Source: Bacteroides faecichinchillae JCM 17102 (lineage in GTDB: Bacteria; Bacteroidota; Bacteroidia; Bacteroidales; Bacteroidaceae). From it: 64,000 nucleotides of DNA. This document shows, one piece after another, positions 20,048-28,462 of the stretch (positions within the stretch are counted from its first letter, which is position 1; each line of letters begins with the position of its first letter). The stretch lies in assembly GCF_000614145.1 (NCBI RefSeq), contig NZ_BAKK01000002.1, positions 124,001 through 188,000 of the forward strand, read 5' to 3'. Both the position numbers and the translations under genes were made by a program. The notes below the pieces were generated by a model that was given only the letters and a program-made list of their open reading frames with translations, was not told where the DNA came from and made no database searches.

Positions 20048-21784
20048 ATGAATATTATGAGAAGTAAATACATAATCTTAACTCTCTTGTCTTCGTTGAT
20101 CTTTGCCTCCTGTAATTACTTGGATTTTGACGAGACTAATAACCTGAAGACAAAAGAAGACATGTACAAGTATTTTGATACGAGCAAATCAATGCTTACG
20201 TATGTATACTCATTCATGCCGCAGGGATGCCAATGGTTTGCAACATCCAGCGGTAACTTTACTCCGGATGGACTTGCCATGCGCGATTGCGCCAGCGATG
20301 ACGGTGAATTCGGAGCAGTAGCAGCCAATATCCAAAATACTAATAACGGTAACTGGTCTGCCATCAAGACATTTGATGACTCTTGGTCTCTTTACAAAGG
20401 TATTCGTGCTGCCAATAGTTTTATTGCAGAAATTGCTCAAGTAGACTTCACACGTTATGAGCATAATGCACAATATACCAACTGGATGAAGCAATTAAAG
20501 TATTTCCCTTATGAAGCCAGAGTATTACGGGCACACTATTTCTTTGAACTGGCACGCCGCTACGGTGACATCGCCATGCCATTAGAAGTACTGACTGAGG
20601 AAGAAGCTAATACCATTGGCAAGACATCTTTCAATGATGTTATTGATTTCATTGTCAGCGAATGTGATGAAGCCATTGCCGACAATCATCTGCCAGACAG
20701 TTATGTAAACGAGCCGAATGCGGAAATTGGTAGAGTTACCAAAGGATTTGCGATGGCAGTAAAATCAAAAGCACTTTTATATGCTGCCAGCAAGTTACAC
20801 AATCCTTCCATGAACACAGAGCTATGGAAAAAGTCAGCAAAAGCAGCATTAGATATTATCAACACAGGGTTATACTCTCTGGACCCCAAAGAGAGTGCTA
20901 ACAATCTCGAATCCAAAGAGACTGTACTGATGAGAATTAACGATAATAACGCAAGCTTCGAGCTATTTAACTTTCCTATTCGCTTCACAGCAGGTAAGCG
21001 TAACTCAAGCCAGATTCCTTATAGCAACTTCCCCTCTCAGAACCTTGTAGACGCATTCGAAACAGTCAATGGTTACAAAGTGACCTTAGAGAACACAGGC
21101 TGGGTTTCCGAAGACCCGGAATTTGACCCACAATTGCCTTATGACAAACGTGATAAACGTTTCTACCGTGCCATATTAGCCAATGGTATGAAATTCCAAG
21201 ACAGGTCGATTGAAACCTATAAAGGTGGTGCCGATGACGGAATCGTATCAGAAGGTGGTTCACCTACCGGTTACTTCTTGAACAAATACATTCAGGAAGG
21301 AACTCTTTTCACCGACGGAGAAGAAACTACTAATAAACACCATTGGGTAATTTATCGCTATGCCGAGACATTACTTACTTATGCCGAATCTATGGTGAAC
21401 GCCTTCAACGATGTAAATTACACAGACGAGACTTATAAATATTCTGCACTGTGGGCAATCAACGAAGTTAGAAAGAATGCTGATATGCCGGCAATTCCTT
21501 CTTCCGGCAAAGATGAATTCTTGGAACGTCTATATAATGAATGGCGTGTAGAATTTGCTTTCGAAGATCACCGTTTCTGGGACGTACGAAGATGGAAAAT
21601 CGCGGACACAACTCAGCGTGAACTTTATGGAGTAAAAATCGAAAAACAACCTAACGGTACTTTTAACTTCTACAAAAATCTGTATGAAACTCGTAATTGG
21701 AGAGATGCAATGTATTTGTATCCTATTCCTCAAAACGAGTTGTACAAGAATGCAAACTTAAATCCTCAAAATACGGGATGGTAA
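20048..21784 (+). CDS. SusD/RagB-like surface glycan-binding lipoprotein (second pair)
   Basis: The protein has 578 residues with a lipobox ending at Cys22 (SSLIFASCNYLDFDE). SusD hallmarks include RVLRAHYFFELARRYGDIAM, a long central variable part, YRYAETLLTYAESMVNAF, FLERLYNEWRVEFAFEDHRF, WDVRRWKI and the terminal YPIPQNELYKNANLNPQNTGW. It is clearly diverged from the first SusD, so the two pairs are not a recent duplication. An alternative start ATG lies 9 bases downstream (20057). It should form a complex with the SusC encoded just upstream. Confidence 0.96.
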   Translation: MNIMRSKYIILTLLSSLIFASCNYLDFDETNNLKTKEDMYKYFDTSKSMLTYVYSFMPQGCQWFATSSGNFTPDGLAMRDCASDDGEFGAVAANIQNTNNGNWSAIKTFDDSWSLYKGIRAANSFIAEIAQVDFTRYEHNAQYTNWMKQLKYFPYEARVLRAHYFFELARRYGDIAMPLEVLTEEEANTIGKTSFNDVIDFIVSECDEAIADNHLPDSYVNEPNAEIGRVTKGFAMAVKSKALLYAASKLHNPSMNTELWKKSAKAALDIINTGLYSLDPKESANNLESKETVLMRINDNNASFELFNFPIRFTAGKRNSSQIPYSNFPSQNLVDAFETVNGYKVTLENTGWVSEDPEFDPQLPYDKRDKRFYRAILANGMKFQDRSIETYKGGADDGIVSEGGSPTGYFLNKYIQEGTLFTDGEETTNKHHWVIYRYAETLLTYAESMVNAFNDVNYTDETYKYSALWAINEVRKNADMPAIPSSGKDEFLERLYNEWRVEFAFEDHRFWDVRRWKIADTTQRELYGVKIEKQPNGTFNFYKNLYETRNWRDAMYLYPIPQNELYKNANLNPQNTGW

Positions 21785-21815
21785 TTAATTGTCAAATCTA
21801 ATATTTTAAAGAAAT

Positions 21816-23312
21816 ATGAAAAAGTTATATAGCAATACATTAATGCAACTGATTGTTGCTCTGTGCACATTCAGTTTTGTAGCATGCCAAGAGTACAGCA
21901 TCGACTCTCAGCCAGAAGGTCCGCTCAATATCCAAATCGACGCTCAGGATTCTTATACAGCCTTGGCAACATCTCCAAGCAATGTAGTTTTCAACATCAG
22001 CTCCAATACTCCTTGGACTATCGAAAGTGATGCACAATGGTGTGTACCAACTCCTTCCATGAGTGCAAGCAGTTCACTGGTTTCAGAGATTGTGGTGTCA
22101 ATGGAAAACAATACAGGAAAGCAATCACGTACTGCTAAATTGACTATCAAGGCAGAAGGTATTTCAAATACAAAGGTGATTACAATTGAACAAGTTTCTA
22201 AAGAAAAACTTGTTGTTGTTCCTTACGGAGAACTAGTTGCAACAGAAGGTGAAGAGATTCAATTCTCTATCATTTCCAACAAACCATGGGAAATTATTCC
22301 TTCTATTTCTTATGTAAGTGATATTGATAAGAAATCAGGTAATGGAAATGAAAATGGCCAGGAAGAAATCATCACTGTTAAAATACCGGCAAATGCAGGT
22401 GCACGTCGTGAAGGTACTATTACTGTAAGAACAGAGTTTGAAGAATACTCTTTTACTATTATTCAAAATGGTATTACCATTGTTCAAGAAGAAGATCCGG
22501 CAAACACAACAATGGCAATAACTAATGCCGGTCCGTCTGAAACGACTATAAAGATAAGCTCCAATAAAGAATGGAAAGTAGAAGTTCCGAAAGAATATCA
22601 AAGTTGGTTACAAGCAGAGGCTATCAGTGATTCTGAACTAAAACTTATTACTACTAGTTATAATCCTTTGTTCGCGTCACGTAAAGGTCAAGTGCTAATC
22701 AAAACAAAAGAAGTAATCGATGGATTTGATGGAATCACTTTTGACGTCGAACAACAGGGTAAGTCATTCTGGTGGAACGGAGGAGGTACTGCAGCTCAAG
22801 TTCAAGAGAATGGTTCAATTATTCTTAGTGGAACCGGTACATCTCAAATTGTTTCCAACTTTACAAGCAAGAAAGGTCGTTTGACAATTGACCTTGCTTC
22901 TCTAAACTTAACAGGTGAAAGCTGGATTGAGTTAAACTATTGGCCTAATATCGACTGGACAAGCACACCTAACTTCCATTTACACCTGAAACCTAACAAA
23001 GAAAGTAATTTTACATGTGGTGGAGGTTACAATTGGACACAAAAGACATTCACCATGACAACAGAAGAATGTAATGCGATCCGCCAAATCGTGGCCGAAG
23101 TAACTTATAAACCAGGTAGTACTGATAAACTTATTATCAGATTACTATTTAACGGTGAAGAAGTTGCTGTATTAGACAATAACATTCAAGATATTTATGC
23201 CTTTGGTGATGATAATCAGTATTGTCCACAAACCATATACTACAGACTACAAGCTGGTGCTGAGGATTCAAGCATGCATGTAAATTCGATGACTTGGGAA
23301 CCGATAGAGTAA
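21816..23312 (+). CDS. BACON-domain surface lipoprotein, putative glycan-binding protein 1
   Basis: The protein has 498 residues with a lipoprotein signal ending at Cys24 (SFVACQEYS). Three consecutive BACON-like beta domains can be seen (about residues 35-130, 130-220 and 220-310), each with a tryptophan near its start (NTPWTIES, NKPWEII, NKEWKVEV) and a closing strand before a T-I-x-Q segment (VITIEQ, FTIIQNG, FDVEQQG). The C-terminal part, about 315-498 (WWNGGGTAAQVQENGS onward), is a further beta-rich domain with many exposed aromatics and is the likely ligand-binding module. The position after the second SusD is that of a surface glycan-binding protein. BACON domains act mostly as spacers or mucin-linked modules. 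Specificity is unknown. Confidence 0.85.
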   Translation: MKKLYSNTLMQLIVALCTFSFVACQEYSIDSQPEGPLNIQIDAQDSYTALATSPSNVVFNISSNTPWTIESDAQWCVPTPSMSASSSLVSEIVVSMENNTGKQSRTAKLTIKAEGISNTKVITIEQVSKEKLVVVPYGELVATEGEEIQFSIISNKPWEIIPSISYVSDIDKKSGNGNENGQEEIITVKIPANAGARREGTITVRTEFEEYSFTIIQNGITIVQEEDPANTTMAITNAGPSETTIKISSNKEWKVEVPKEYQSWLQAEAISDSELKLITTSYNPLFASRKGQVLIKTKEVIDGFDGITFDVEQQGKSFWWNGGGTAAQVQENGSIILSGTGTSQIVSNFTSKKGRLTIDLASLNLTGESWIELNYWPNIDWTSTPNFHLHLKPNKESNFTCGGGYNWTQKTFTMTTEECNAIRQIVAEVTYKPGSTDKLIIRLLFNGEEVAVLDNNIQDIYAFGDDNQYCPQTIYYRLQAGAEDSSMHVNSMTWEPIE

Positions 23313-23338
23313 TAAATAACCTCTAAATAATATAGAGT

Positions 23339-24811
23339 ATGAAATTTAATTTAAAACAACTTATATACAATAGTTTCATTGGCATCTCCGTTCTCACCAC
23401 ATTCTCTGGATGCAATGACGACGAAGCCATGAAATGGGTAGATCTGCGCTATAGAGTAGAGGATTCATACCTAGTTGAAGCTAAAAATCCTGAATCTTTC
23501 TCTTTTCAGGTTAAATCAACTGATCCGTGGGAAGTATTCGGAAAATATGATTGGTATACTATTTCACCTAATAAGGGCGAAGCTAGTGATAAAACTTCTA
23601 CTGTAACTATCACTTGCAAAGAAAACACTTCATTAGATGATCGTATAGATACAATCAATATCAAAAGTGATTACTGGATAGGTAAAACATTTGTACTTAC
23701 ACAGAAAGGTACTGCCTATTTGAATGTAGAGAATGTTGATATGATCAACCAAGAAGGAGATGACGAAACATTCGACGTAATTACTAACCAAAAATGGACT
23801 GCAAAAGTAACGGAGGGTGATGTATGGCTATCCATTAAATCCGGGAACTCCGGTGAATTAGATGGACAAATCACAGTAAAAGCAACTCCAAATACAGGTG
23901 AACAACGTACAGGTATTGTAACAATATACGACCGTCACGGGGTTGTGGCCCAGGAAGTACAATGTATACAAGATGGTGTAGTATTAAATCCGGAGATTCC
24001 GGAGAACGGAAAATGGTTCAGAATGTATGAAGAGGCACAAAAACTTACTATTCACGTAGAATCTAATACAGAGTGGACAATATCGAAAGAAAATGAGGCT
24101 GATGACATTTGGTATAATTTCGAAGAAACATCATTCAATGGTGATGGTGACATTGTGATCAATGTAAACGAACACACAGGAACCAGTGTCCGTACAGGAA
24201 TTATCTTACTGACAACTAAAGCTGACGAAGGTGCTACTCCATTAATGAAAACTATAAAGATCAAACAAGCTAATCCACAAAGACCAGTCGTACATGATGT
24301 AAATCAAGCAATAACCAGCTATTCCGGTCCAGGCGGGTTGAAAGAAGGACGTTACAACTTCTATTTTGATCCATTTGGCAGTGCAAATCTTAGTTTCTTC
24401 ATGATGTGGGCAGGACAAGCTGATGATGGAGGAAATGTAGAACTTCGTTTCCACATTCTAAGCCAAAAGACACAATTGAGTACAAGACCATGGAACGGTG
24501 ATGTATACAATGAAAATAGCGGTCACGCTGTTGATACTAGCATTTCGAACGTCTTAACATTCGATATCAAAGAAGCAGTAGACGCAACAGATCCGACTAA
24601 ATCGTGGATATACTCCGAATGGATATTAAATGGTGTGCTGTTAGGCAAAGCCACAAGTGATGGTGTAACAGATGCCAATGGCACAAATGATACTTATAAG
24701 ATTCCATTTGAACGGACCAAAGTAGGTGCTAACTTCTCAATGTCAGCTTCTGGTGGAAATATCGGATTTATCAAGTGGGAATACATCGCCCCATTAGTAT
24801 GGGGAGATTAA
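23339..24811 (+). CDS. BACON-domain surface lipoprotein, putative glycan-binding protein 2
   Basis: The protein has 490 residues with a lipoprotein signal ending at Cys25 (TTFSGCNDDEA). Like its neighbour it has three BACON-like domains (tryptophans in STDPWEVFGKYDW, NQKWTAKVTEGDVW and NTEWTISKENEADDIW) and a C-terminal module of about 180 residues starting near VNQAITSYSGPGGLK and containing YNFYFDPFGSANLSFFMMW. The two neighbours share architecture but are quite different in sequence, especially in the C-terminal module, so they probably bind different parts of the glycan or different glycans. The gene begins 26 bases after the preceding stop and is followed by a hairpin before the GH16 gene. 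Confidence 0.84.
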   Translation: MKFNLKQLIYNSFIGISVLTTFSGCNDDEAMKWVDLRYRVEDSYLVEAKNPESFSFQVKSTDPWEVFGKYDWYTISPNKGEASDKTSTVTITCKENTSLDDRIDTINIKSDYWIGKTFVLTQKGTAYLNVENVDMINQEGDDETFDVITNQKWTAKVTEGDVWLSIKSGNSGELDGQITVKATPNTGEQRTGIVTIYDRHGVVAQEVQCIQDGVVLNPEIPENGKWFRMYEEAQKLTIHVESNTEWTISKENEADDIWYNFEETSFNGDGDIVINVNEHTGTSVRTGIILLTTKADEGATPLMKTIKIKQANPQRPVVHDVNQAITSYSGPGGLKEGRYNFYFDPFGSANLSFFMMWAGQADDGGNVELRFHILSQKTQLSTRPWNGDVYNENSGHAVDTSISNVLTFDIKEAVDATDPTKSWIYSEWILNGVLLGKATSDGVTDANGTNDTYKIPFERTKVGANFSMSASGGNIGFIKWEYIAPLVWGD

Positions 24812-24824
24812 TTCTCCAATAAGA

Positions 24825-24856
24825 GTGATTACCTGAGCCCCCAATCAGGTAATCGC
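24825..24856 (+). other. Intercistronic hairpin before the GH16 gene
   Basis: GTGATTACCTGA (24825-24836) pairs with TCAGGTAATCGC (24845-24856) over 12 bp with one G-U pair and an 8-nt loop. No T-run follows, so it is more likely an mRNA 3'-stabilising or attenuating structure than a full terminator. Confidence 0.6.
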
Positions 24857-24895
24857 TTCTAATAAACTCACAAATCAATAAAAAAGAAAAAGAGT

Positions 24896-26017
24896 ATGAT
24901 AAAAAGAAAAATATTACTTTTGCTGAGTATGGCACTTATGGGAATCTCCAGCATTGCCTGCTCAGATGATGAGACCAATGATATCACTCCACAGAAGAGA
25001 TATCCGCTAACAACCTTTTCCGTAGCAGTAAAAGGTACGCAGGCTGATAATATATCCTATTATCATGGAAAGATTGACCAAACAACTCATAGAGTTGAAA
25101 TTGGCTATATAGAAGACGCCAATATTATCACAGGCGTAGATTATACATTAATGAGTGAAGGGGCTACGATCTCACCTGATCCGAAAAAATTTATTGGAGA
25201 ATGGAACAAAGAACAGAAAGTGACCGTCACCACTGAAGATAATCAAACGACCACCTATACCATTGTCCTGACAAAGTTCGATGAAGCGATGAAAAATATA
25301 CTCTTCTTCGATAATTTTAGCGTAGACGGCAATCCAGATCCAACAAAATGGGTACTATGTAAAAAGCAAAGTTCTGACTGGAACGACGAGATGTCCGAAA
25401 GCTATGATCAAGCTTATGTAAAAGATGGCAAACTGATATTAAAAGCTGAAAAAATAAACGGTGAATACAAAGCCGGTGGCATTGAATCACAAGGCAAATT
25501 CGATTTCACATTCGGAAAAATAGAAGTGAAAGCAAGAATTACAAGCTATCCGAATGGTGCATTCCCTGCTATCTGGATGATGCCAAAAACATCCGTTTAT
25601 GGAGGATGGCCTCAAAGCGGAGAAATTGATATCATGGAACACGTAAAACAAGAGTCTGTGATCCACCATACCATACATACCCACTACACTTATAATTTAG
25701 GTATAAAAGATCCGACAAATACTGCACAGGTAACCTGTGACTATCATGATTGGAATATCTATACAGTAGAAAAGGATGAGAATAAGTTGACATTCTTTGT
25801 CAATGGACAAGAAACTTTCTCATACTCGAACCAGAATCTGGAAAATGAGGCAGAAATGAAGCAATGGCCTTTCACTAATGAGAATCCATTCTACATTATT
25901 CTGAACATGGGATTAGGAGGAGATAGAGATGGCTCTTGGGCCGGTCCTATTGATGACGATAATCTACCCGCTATTATGGAAATTGACTATGTAAAAGTGT
26001 CCAAATTAGATAAATAG
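24896..26017 (+). CDS. GH16-family endo-glycanase, surface lipoprotein
   Basis: The protein has 373 residues with a lipoprotein signal ending at Cys22 (GISSIACSDDE). A short N-terminal beta domain (about 30-130) is followed by the GH16 jelly-roll domain. The catalytic signature is GEIDIMEH with nucleophile Glu243, Asp245 and acid/base Glu248, all present. Supporting GH16 segments are GKIEVKARI, FPAIWMMP, the histidine-rich HTIHTHYTYN and FYIILNMGLGG. Members cut beta-1,3- or beta-1,4-linked glucans, agar-type galactans, or poly-N-acetyllactosamine of host O-glycans. The lipid anchor suggests an endo-acting enzyme on the cell surface that starts glycan breakdown. The presence of GH18 in the same locus, and remembered similarity to an O-glycan PUL, favour host glycan over laminarin, but this is inference. 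Confidence 0.93.
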   Translation: MIKRKILLLLSMALMGISSIACSDDETNDITPQKRYPLTTFSVAVKGTQADNISYYHGKIDQTTHRVEIGYIEDANIITGVDYTLMSEGATISPDPKKFIGEWNKEQKVTVTTEDNQTTTYTIVLTKFDEAMKNILFFDNFSVDGNPDPTKWVLCKKQSSDWNDEMSESYDQAYVKDGKLILKAEKINGEYKAGGIESQGKFDFTFGKIEVKARITSYPNGAFPAIWMMPKTSVYGGWPQSGEIDIMEHVKQESVIHHTIHTHYTYNLGIKDPTNTAQVTCDYHDWNIYTVEKDENKLTFFVNGQETFSYSNQNLENEAEMKQWPFTNENPFYIILNMGLGGDRDGSWAGPIDDDNLPAIMEIDYVKVSKLDK

Positions 26018-26060
26018 GTTTTAAGGTAGAAAACTATTGTTTTAGGAACTCTCAAGTTAA

Positions 26061-26104
26061 GAGGAATGAGAGCATGGAAATTCTTCCAATGACTTTCATT
26101 CCTC
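26061..26104 (+). other. Hairpin after the GH16 gene
   Basis: GAGGAATGAGAG (26061-26072) pairs with CTTTCATTCCTC (26093-26104) with one G-U pair and a 20-nt loop. The tail TATTTCTAT is a poor U-tract. It may end or attenuate the main PUL transcript after the GH16 gene. Confidence 0.5.
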
Positions 26105-26179
26105 TATTTCTATAAATACAAAACTCACACAGAACAAAGTTCTATCCTATTTTCATAAGAAACTAAAATAGAAATATCG

Positions 26180-26957
26180 ATGAAAATAATCAGGAAAAAC
26201 ATACTATCTTTGTTCACCGGAGTTATTATATTGAACTTATTGTTCAATCCTGTGAAAGGAATACTTGATATTCCCCATCAATCAGACCTATTGACGTGCA
26301 CTTCACTATCAATACTAATAGGAATATCAACTTTCTTCTCTAATAATCGGCCTATTCAACGACTGACTGTTATTGATGAAGTATTCATTTTAATAGCTAT
26401 AAGCAGTATTCACTTTTATCCCCCACAATCTAACCTCTACGGATTATCCCGTTTTGTCCTAGTCATCATATATTGGGGATACGTCAGACAGAGTACTGAA
26501 GAGAGGTTACAGATGCAAACAGAAGCAGCTTGGCGAGGATATACAGTACATGTTTGCCAATTTGGAAATATCCTAGTGGAATATAATGATTGTAACCTAA
26601 TGGTTTATCAAAACCCTGAGGAAAGAAACCTTTATACAGATATTATATTTTTCGTTGAAACGCTAAAAGGAAATTGGGAGGATTATGATAAATTTGGATT
26701 AAAAGTAGATGGTTGGGTGTATACAGGAGTTAGTTATTCCGATGCAGAGGCAGATAATTGCCATAAGTGGCTTTCTAAAGTAACAAATGATGGAAAAATA
26801 ATACCACACAAATAATTCAACAGAGGACCTTAGAAAATATGTCCAATTATATGGTAGAGTTAATCTTGCCTATAATCTAAACAAAGGTTATGAATATAAT
26901 TCAAAAATGAATTATGAGGCAATAGCATCAAATGAGGCTTTAAAAAGAGCACAATAA
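26180..26957 (+). CDS. Unrecognised inner-membrane protein inside the PUL, possibly frameshifted near its end
   Basis: The intact frame (26180-26815) encodes 211 residues. Three or four hydrophobic stretches occupy the first half (ILSLFTGVIILNLLF, LLTCTSLSILIGISTFF, VFILIAISSIHF, RFVLVIIYWGYV), followed by a soluble part rich in aromatic and acidic residues (NPEERNLYTDIIFFVETLKG, KVDGWVYTGVSYSD). Beyond the stop, an adjacent frame encodes a protein-like stretch (STEDLRKYVQLYGRVNLAYN, then NEALKRAQ) to 26957. One surplus base near 26807 would join it and give about 258 residues. No family is recognised. Its position between two glycanase genes, high A/T content and lack of glycan-related features suggest an insertion. 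It could also be an unrelated gene next to a remnant. Confidence 0.5.
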
Positions 26958-26977
26958 TTAATTTTAAAAATAAAGAT

Positions 26978-27179
26978 ATGAGAACAATTAATTGGATTCT
27001 TATTTCTAATAACATTCACATTGAATATTATGGTTCAATCAAAAAAGCACACCCATGAGGAAAAAAGTGAAGTTGAAACTTATAACGATTCCATTTGTAA
27101 AGTTATTAATAATGATGCTTTTGGTAATTATAGAGGTGAAATGAAAAGTTATCTGGTTATAAAGAATCAAATAGAATAA
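26978..27179 (+). pseudogene. Small disrupted ORF with signal-peptide-like start
   Basis: ATG at 26978 opens a frame that soon stops. Shifting by one base within the first 10 codons gives a hydrophobic start (FLFLITFTLNIMVQ) followed by SKKHTHEEKSEVETYNDSIC and a tail ending VIKNQIE at 27179, about 66 residues. The composition is that of a small exported protein. It is either a decayed gene or one with a consensus error; no homologue is recognised. Confidence 0.3.
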
Positions 27180-27203
27180 ATATTAACTTAACTCACATTT
27201 ATT

Positions 27204-28244
27204 ATGACACGTTTATTACAAACATTATCAATCGTAATCTATATTCTTATTATGAGTTGTACATCTACCACTTCTGGTAGCAACATTTTACCAATTCCTG
27301 AGATTCCAGAGACTCAACCGGAAAAAATACAGCAAGTAGTCATTGGTTATCTGCCACTAGACGATTGGGAATTTAAGGCTCAATTCTCTTCCATAGAATG
27401 GAAGTACCTGACACATATCAATATGAGCTTTGCCAGAGTAAAGGCTGATGGCACACTTAATATCGAGTCAATTCGTGACAGAATCCAAGAGGTACGTGAA
27501 ACAGCCCGTAAACATAATGTCAAAGTCTTGATTTCACTTGCCAAGAACGGCAAAGGTGAATTCACAGCTGCTATTAATGATCCGAAAGCAAGAAAAGAGT
27601 TAGTAAAACAAATCATAGCATTCACCAAAGAGTATGAATTGGATGGATTTGACATTGATTATGAAGAGTACGATAAGTGGGACGTCTATTTTCCTTCACT
27701 TTTGGTCTTCGCCAAAAGTTTATATGATGCAAAAGACAAAGAGATGCTCATGACTTGTGCTGTAAATAGCCGCTGGCTAAAATTTGGGACTGAGTGGCAG
27801 CAGTATTTCGATTATATAAATCTTATGAGTTACGATCGTAGAGCATTCACAGAGACCCCCATTCAACATGCCTCTTATGATGACTTTGTGAAAGACTTGG
27901 AATACTGGAATACAGTATGCATGGCACCAAAAGATAAAATTGTCGGCGGATTACCCTTCTATGGATATTCTTGGGATGAAAGTCTGAAAGATATAGTGGA
28001 TGATGTCCGAGGAATACGTTATCACACAATTCTAGAACATCTCGGTACCAAAGCGGCAGAACTTGATGTGATAGATAAAACTTACTATAACGGGCGACCG
28101 ACTATACGCAAAAAATGTAAATTCGTAAAAGAAAACGGATATGCAGGTGTAATGATCTGGCAGCTGTTTCAAGACGCTCACAACAATAATCAAGATTTAA
28201 AATTAATAAAAGCGGTAAGCGAAACAATTATACTTTCGCACTAA
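27204..28244 (+). CDS. GH18-family glycosidase, lipoprotein (chitinase/endo-beta-N-acetylglucosaminidase type)
   Basis: The protein has 346 residues with a lipoprotein signal ending at Cys19 (YILIMSCTSTTSG). The GH18 signature DGFDIDYE is complete, with Asp152 and catalytic acid Glu154. Other family segments are VVIGYLPL at strand 1, THINMSFARV at strand 2, VKVLISLAKNG (the SxGG region, here SLAKNG), INLMSYDR (the substrate-positioning YD region) and VGGLPFYGYSW, with GYAGVMIWQLFQD closing the barrel. GH18 enzymes cut beta-1,4 GlcNAc linkages by substrate-assisted catalysis; members include chitinases and enzymes that release N-glycans. The lipid anchor and PUL position suggest action on host glycans or chitin-like oligosaccharides. 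The usual SxGG is degenerate, which may point to a non-chitinase specificity. Confidence 0.92.
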   Translation: MTRLLQTLSIVIYILIMSCTSTTSGSNILPIPEIPETQPEKIQQVVIGYLPLDDWEFKAQFSSIEWKYLTHINMSFARVKADGTLNIESIRDRIQEVRETARKHNVKVLISLAKNGKGEFTAAINDPKARKELVKQIIAFTKEYELDGFDIDYEEYDKWDVYFPSLLVFAKSLYDAKDKEMLMTCAVNSRWLKFGTEWQQYFDYINLMSYDRRAFTETPIQHASYDDFVKDLEYWNTVCMAPKDKIVGGLPFYGYSWDESLKDIVDDVRGIRYHTILEHLGTKAAELDVIDKTYYNGRPTIRKKCKFVKENGYAGVMIWQLFQDAHNNNQDLKLIKAVSETIILSH

Positions 28245-28326
28245 ACACGATACATAGCTGCTAATCTTAAAAAATAAGTGGATTAAATGGATTTAATACC
28301 ATAAGATATTCTTCTTATTTTTCTCA

Positions 28327-28375
28327 ATTTATTCTCAATATGATGAGAAAAATGCTCACCATATTGAGAATAAAT
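28327..28375. repeat. Perfect 16-bp inverted repeat in the convergent GH18/HTCS gap
   Basis: ATTTATTCTCAATATG (28327-28342) and CATATTGAGAATAAAT (28360-28375) are exact inverted copies with a 17-nt loop. It sits between two convergent genes. It lacks a clean T-run on either side, so a terminator is possible but not typical. Confidence 0.6.
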
Positions 28376-28430
28376 GTTCATTACTATGAGAAAATATACT
28401 CATTAATATGAGAAAGCATACTGGTTATAA
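28344..28430 (+). repeat. Four imperfect tandem ~22-bp repeats
   Basis: TGAGAA begins at 28344, 28365, 28387 and 28409, a spacing of 21, 22 and 22 bases. The units have the general form TGAGAA, A/T-rich 6-8 nt, CTCA or similar, A/T-rich end. The second unit's first half also forms the right arm of the inverted repeat at 28327-28375. Units diverge too much for a CRISPR and there are no spacers. Confidence 0.55.
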
Positions 28431-28462
28431 ACAAGAAATAAGAGATAGATTATATCTGTAAT

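Noticed and set aside
28344..28430. CRISPR array
   Set aside because: Units are directly adjacent without spacers, diverged, and no cas gene is in the window.
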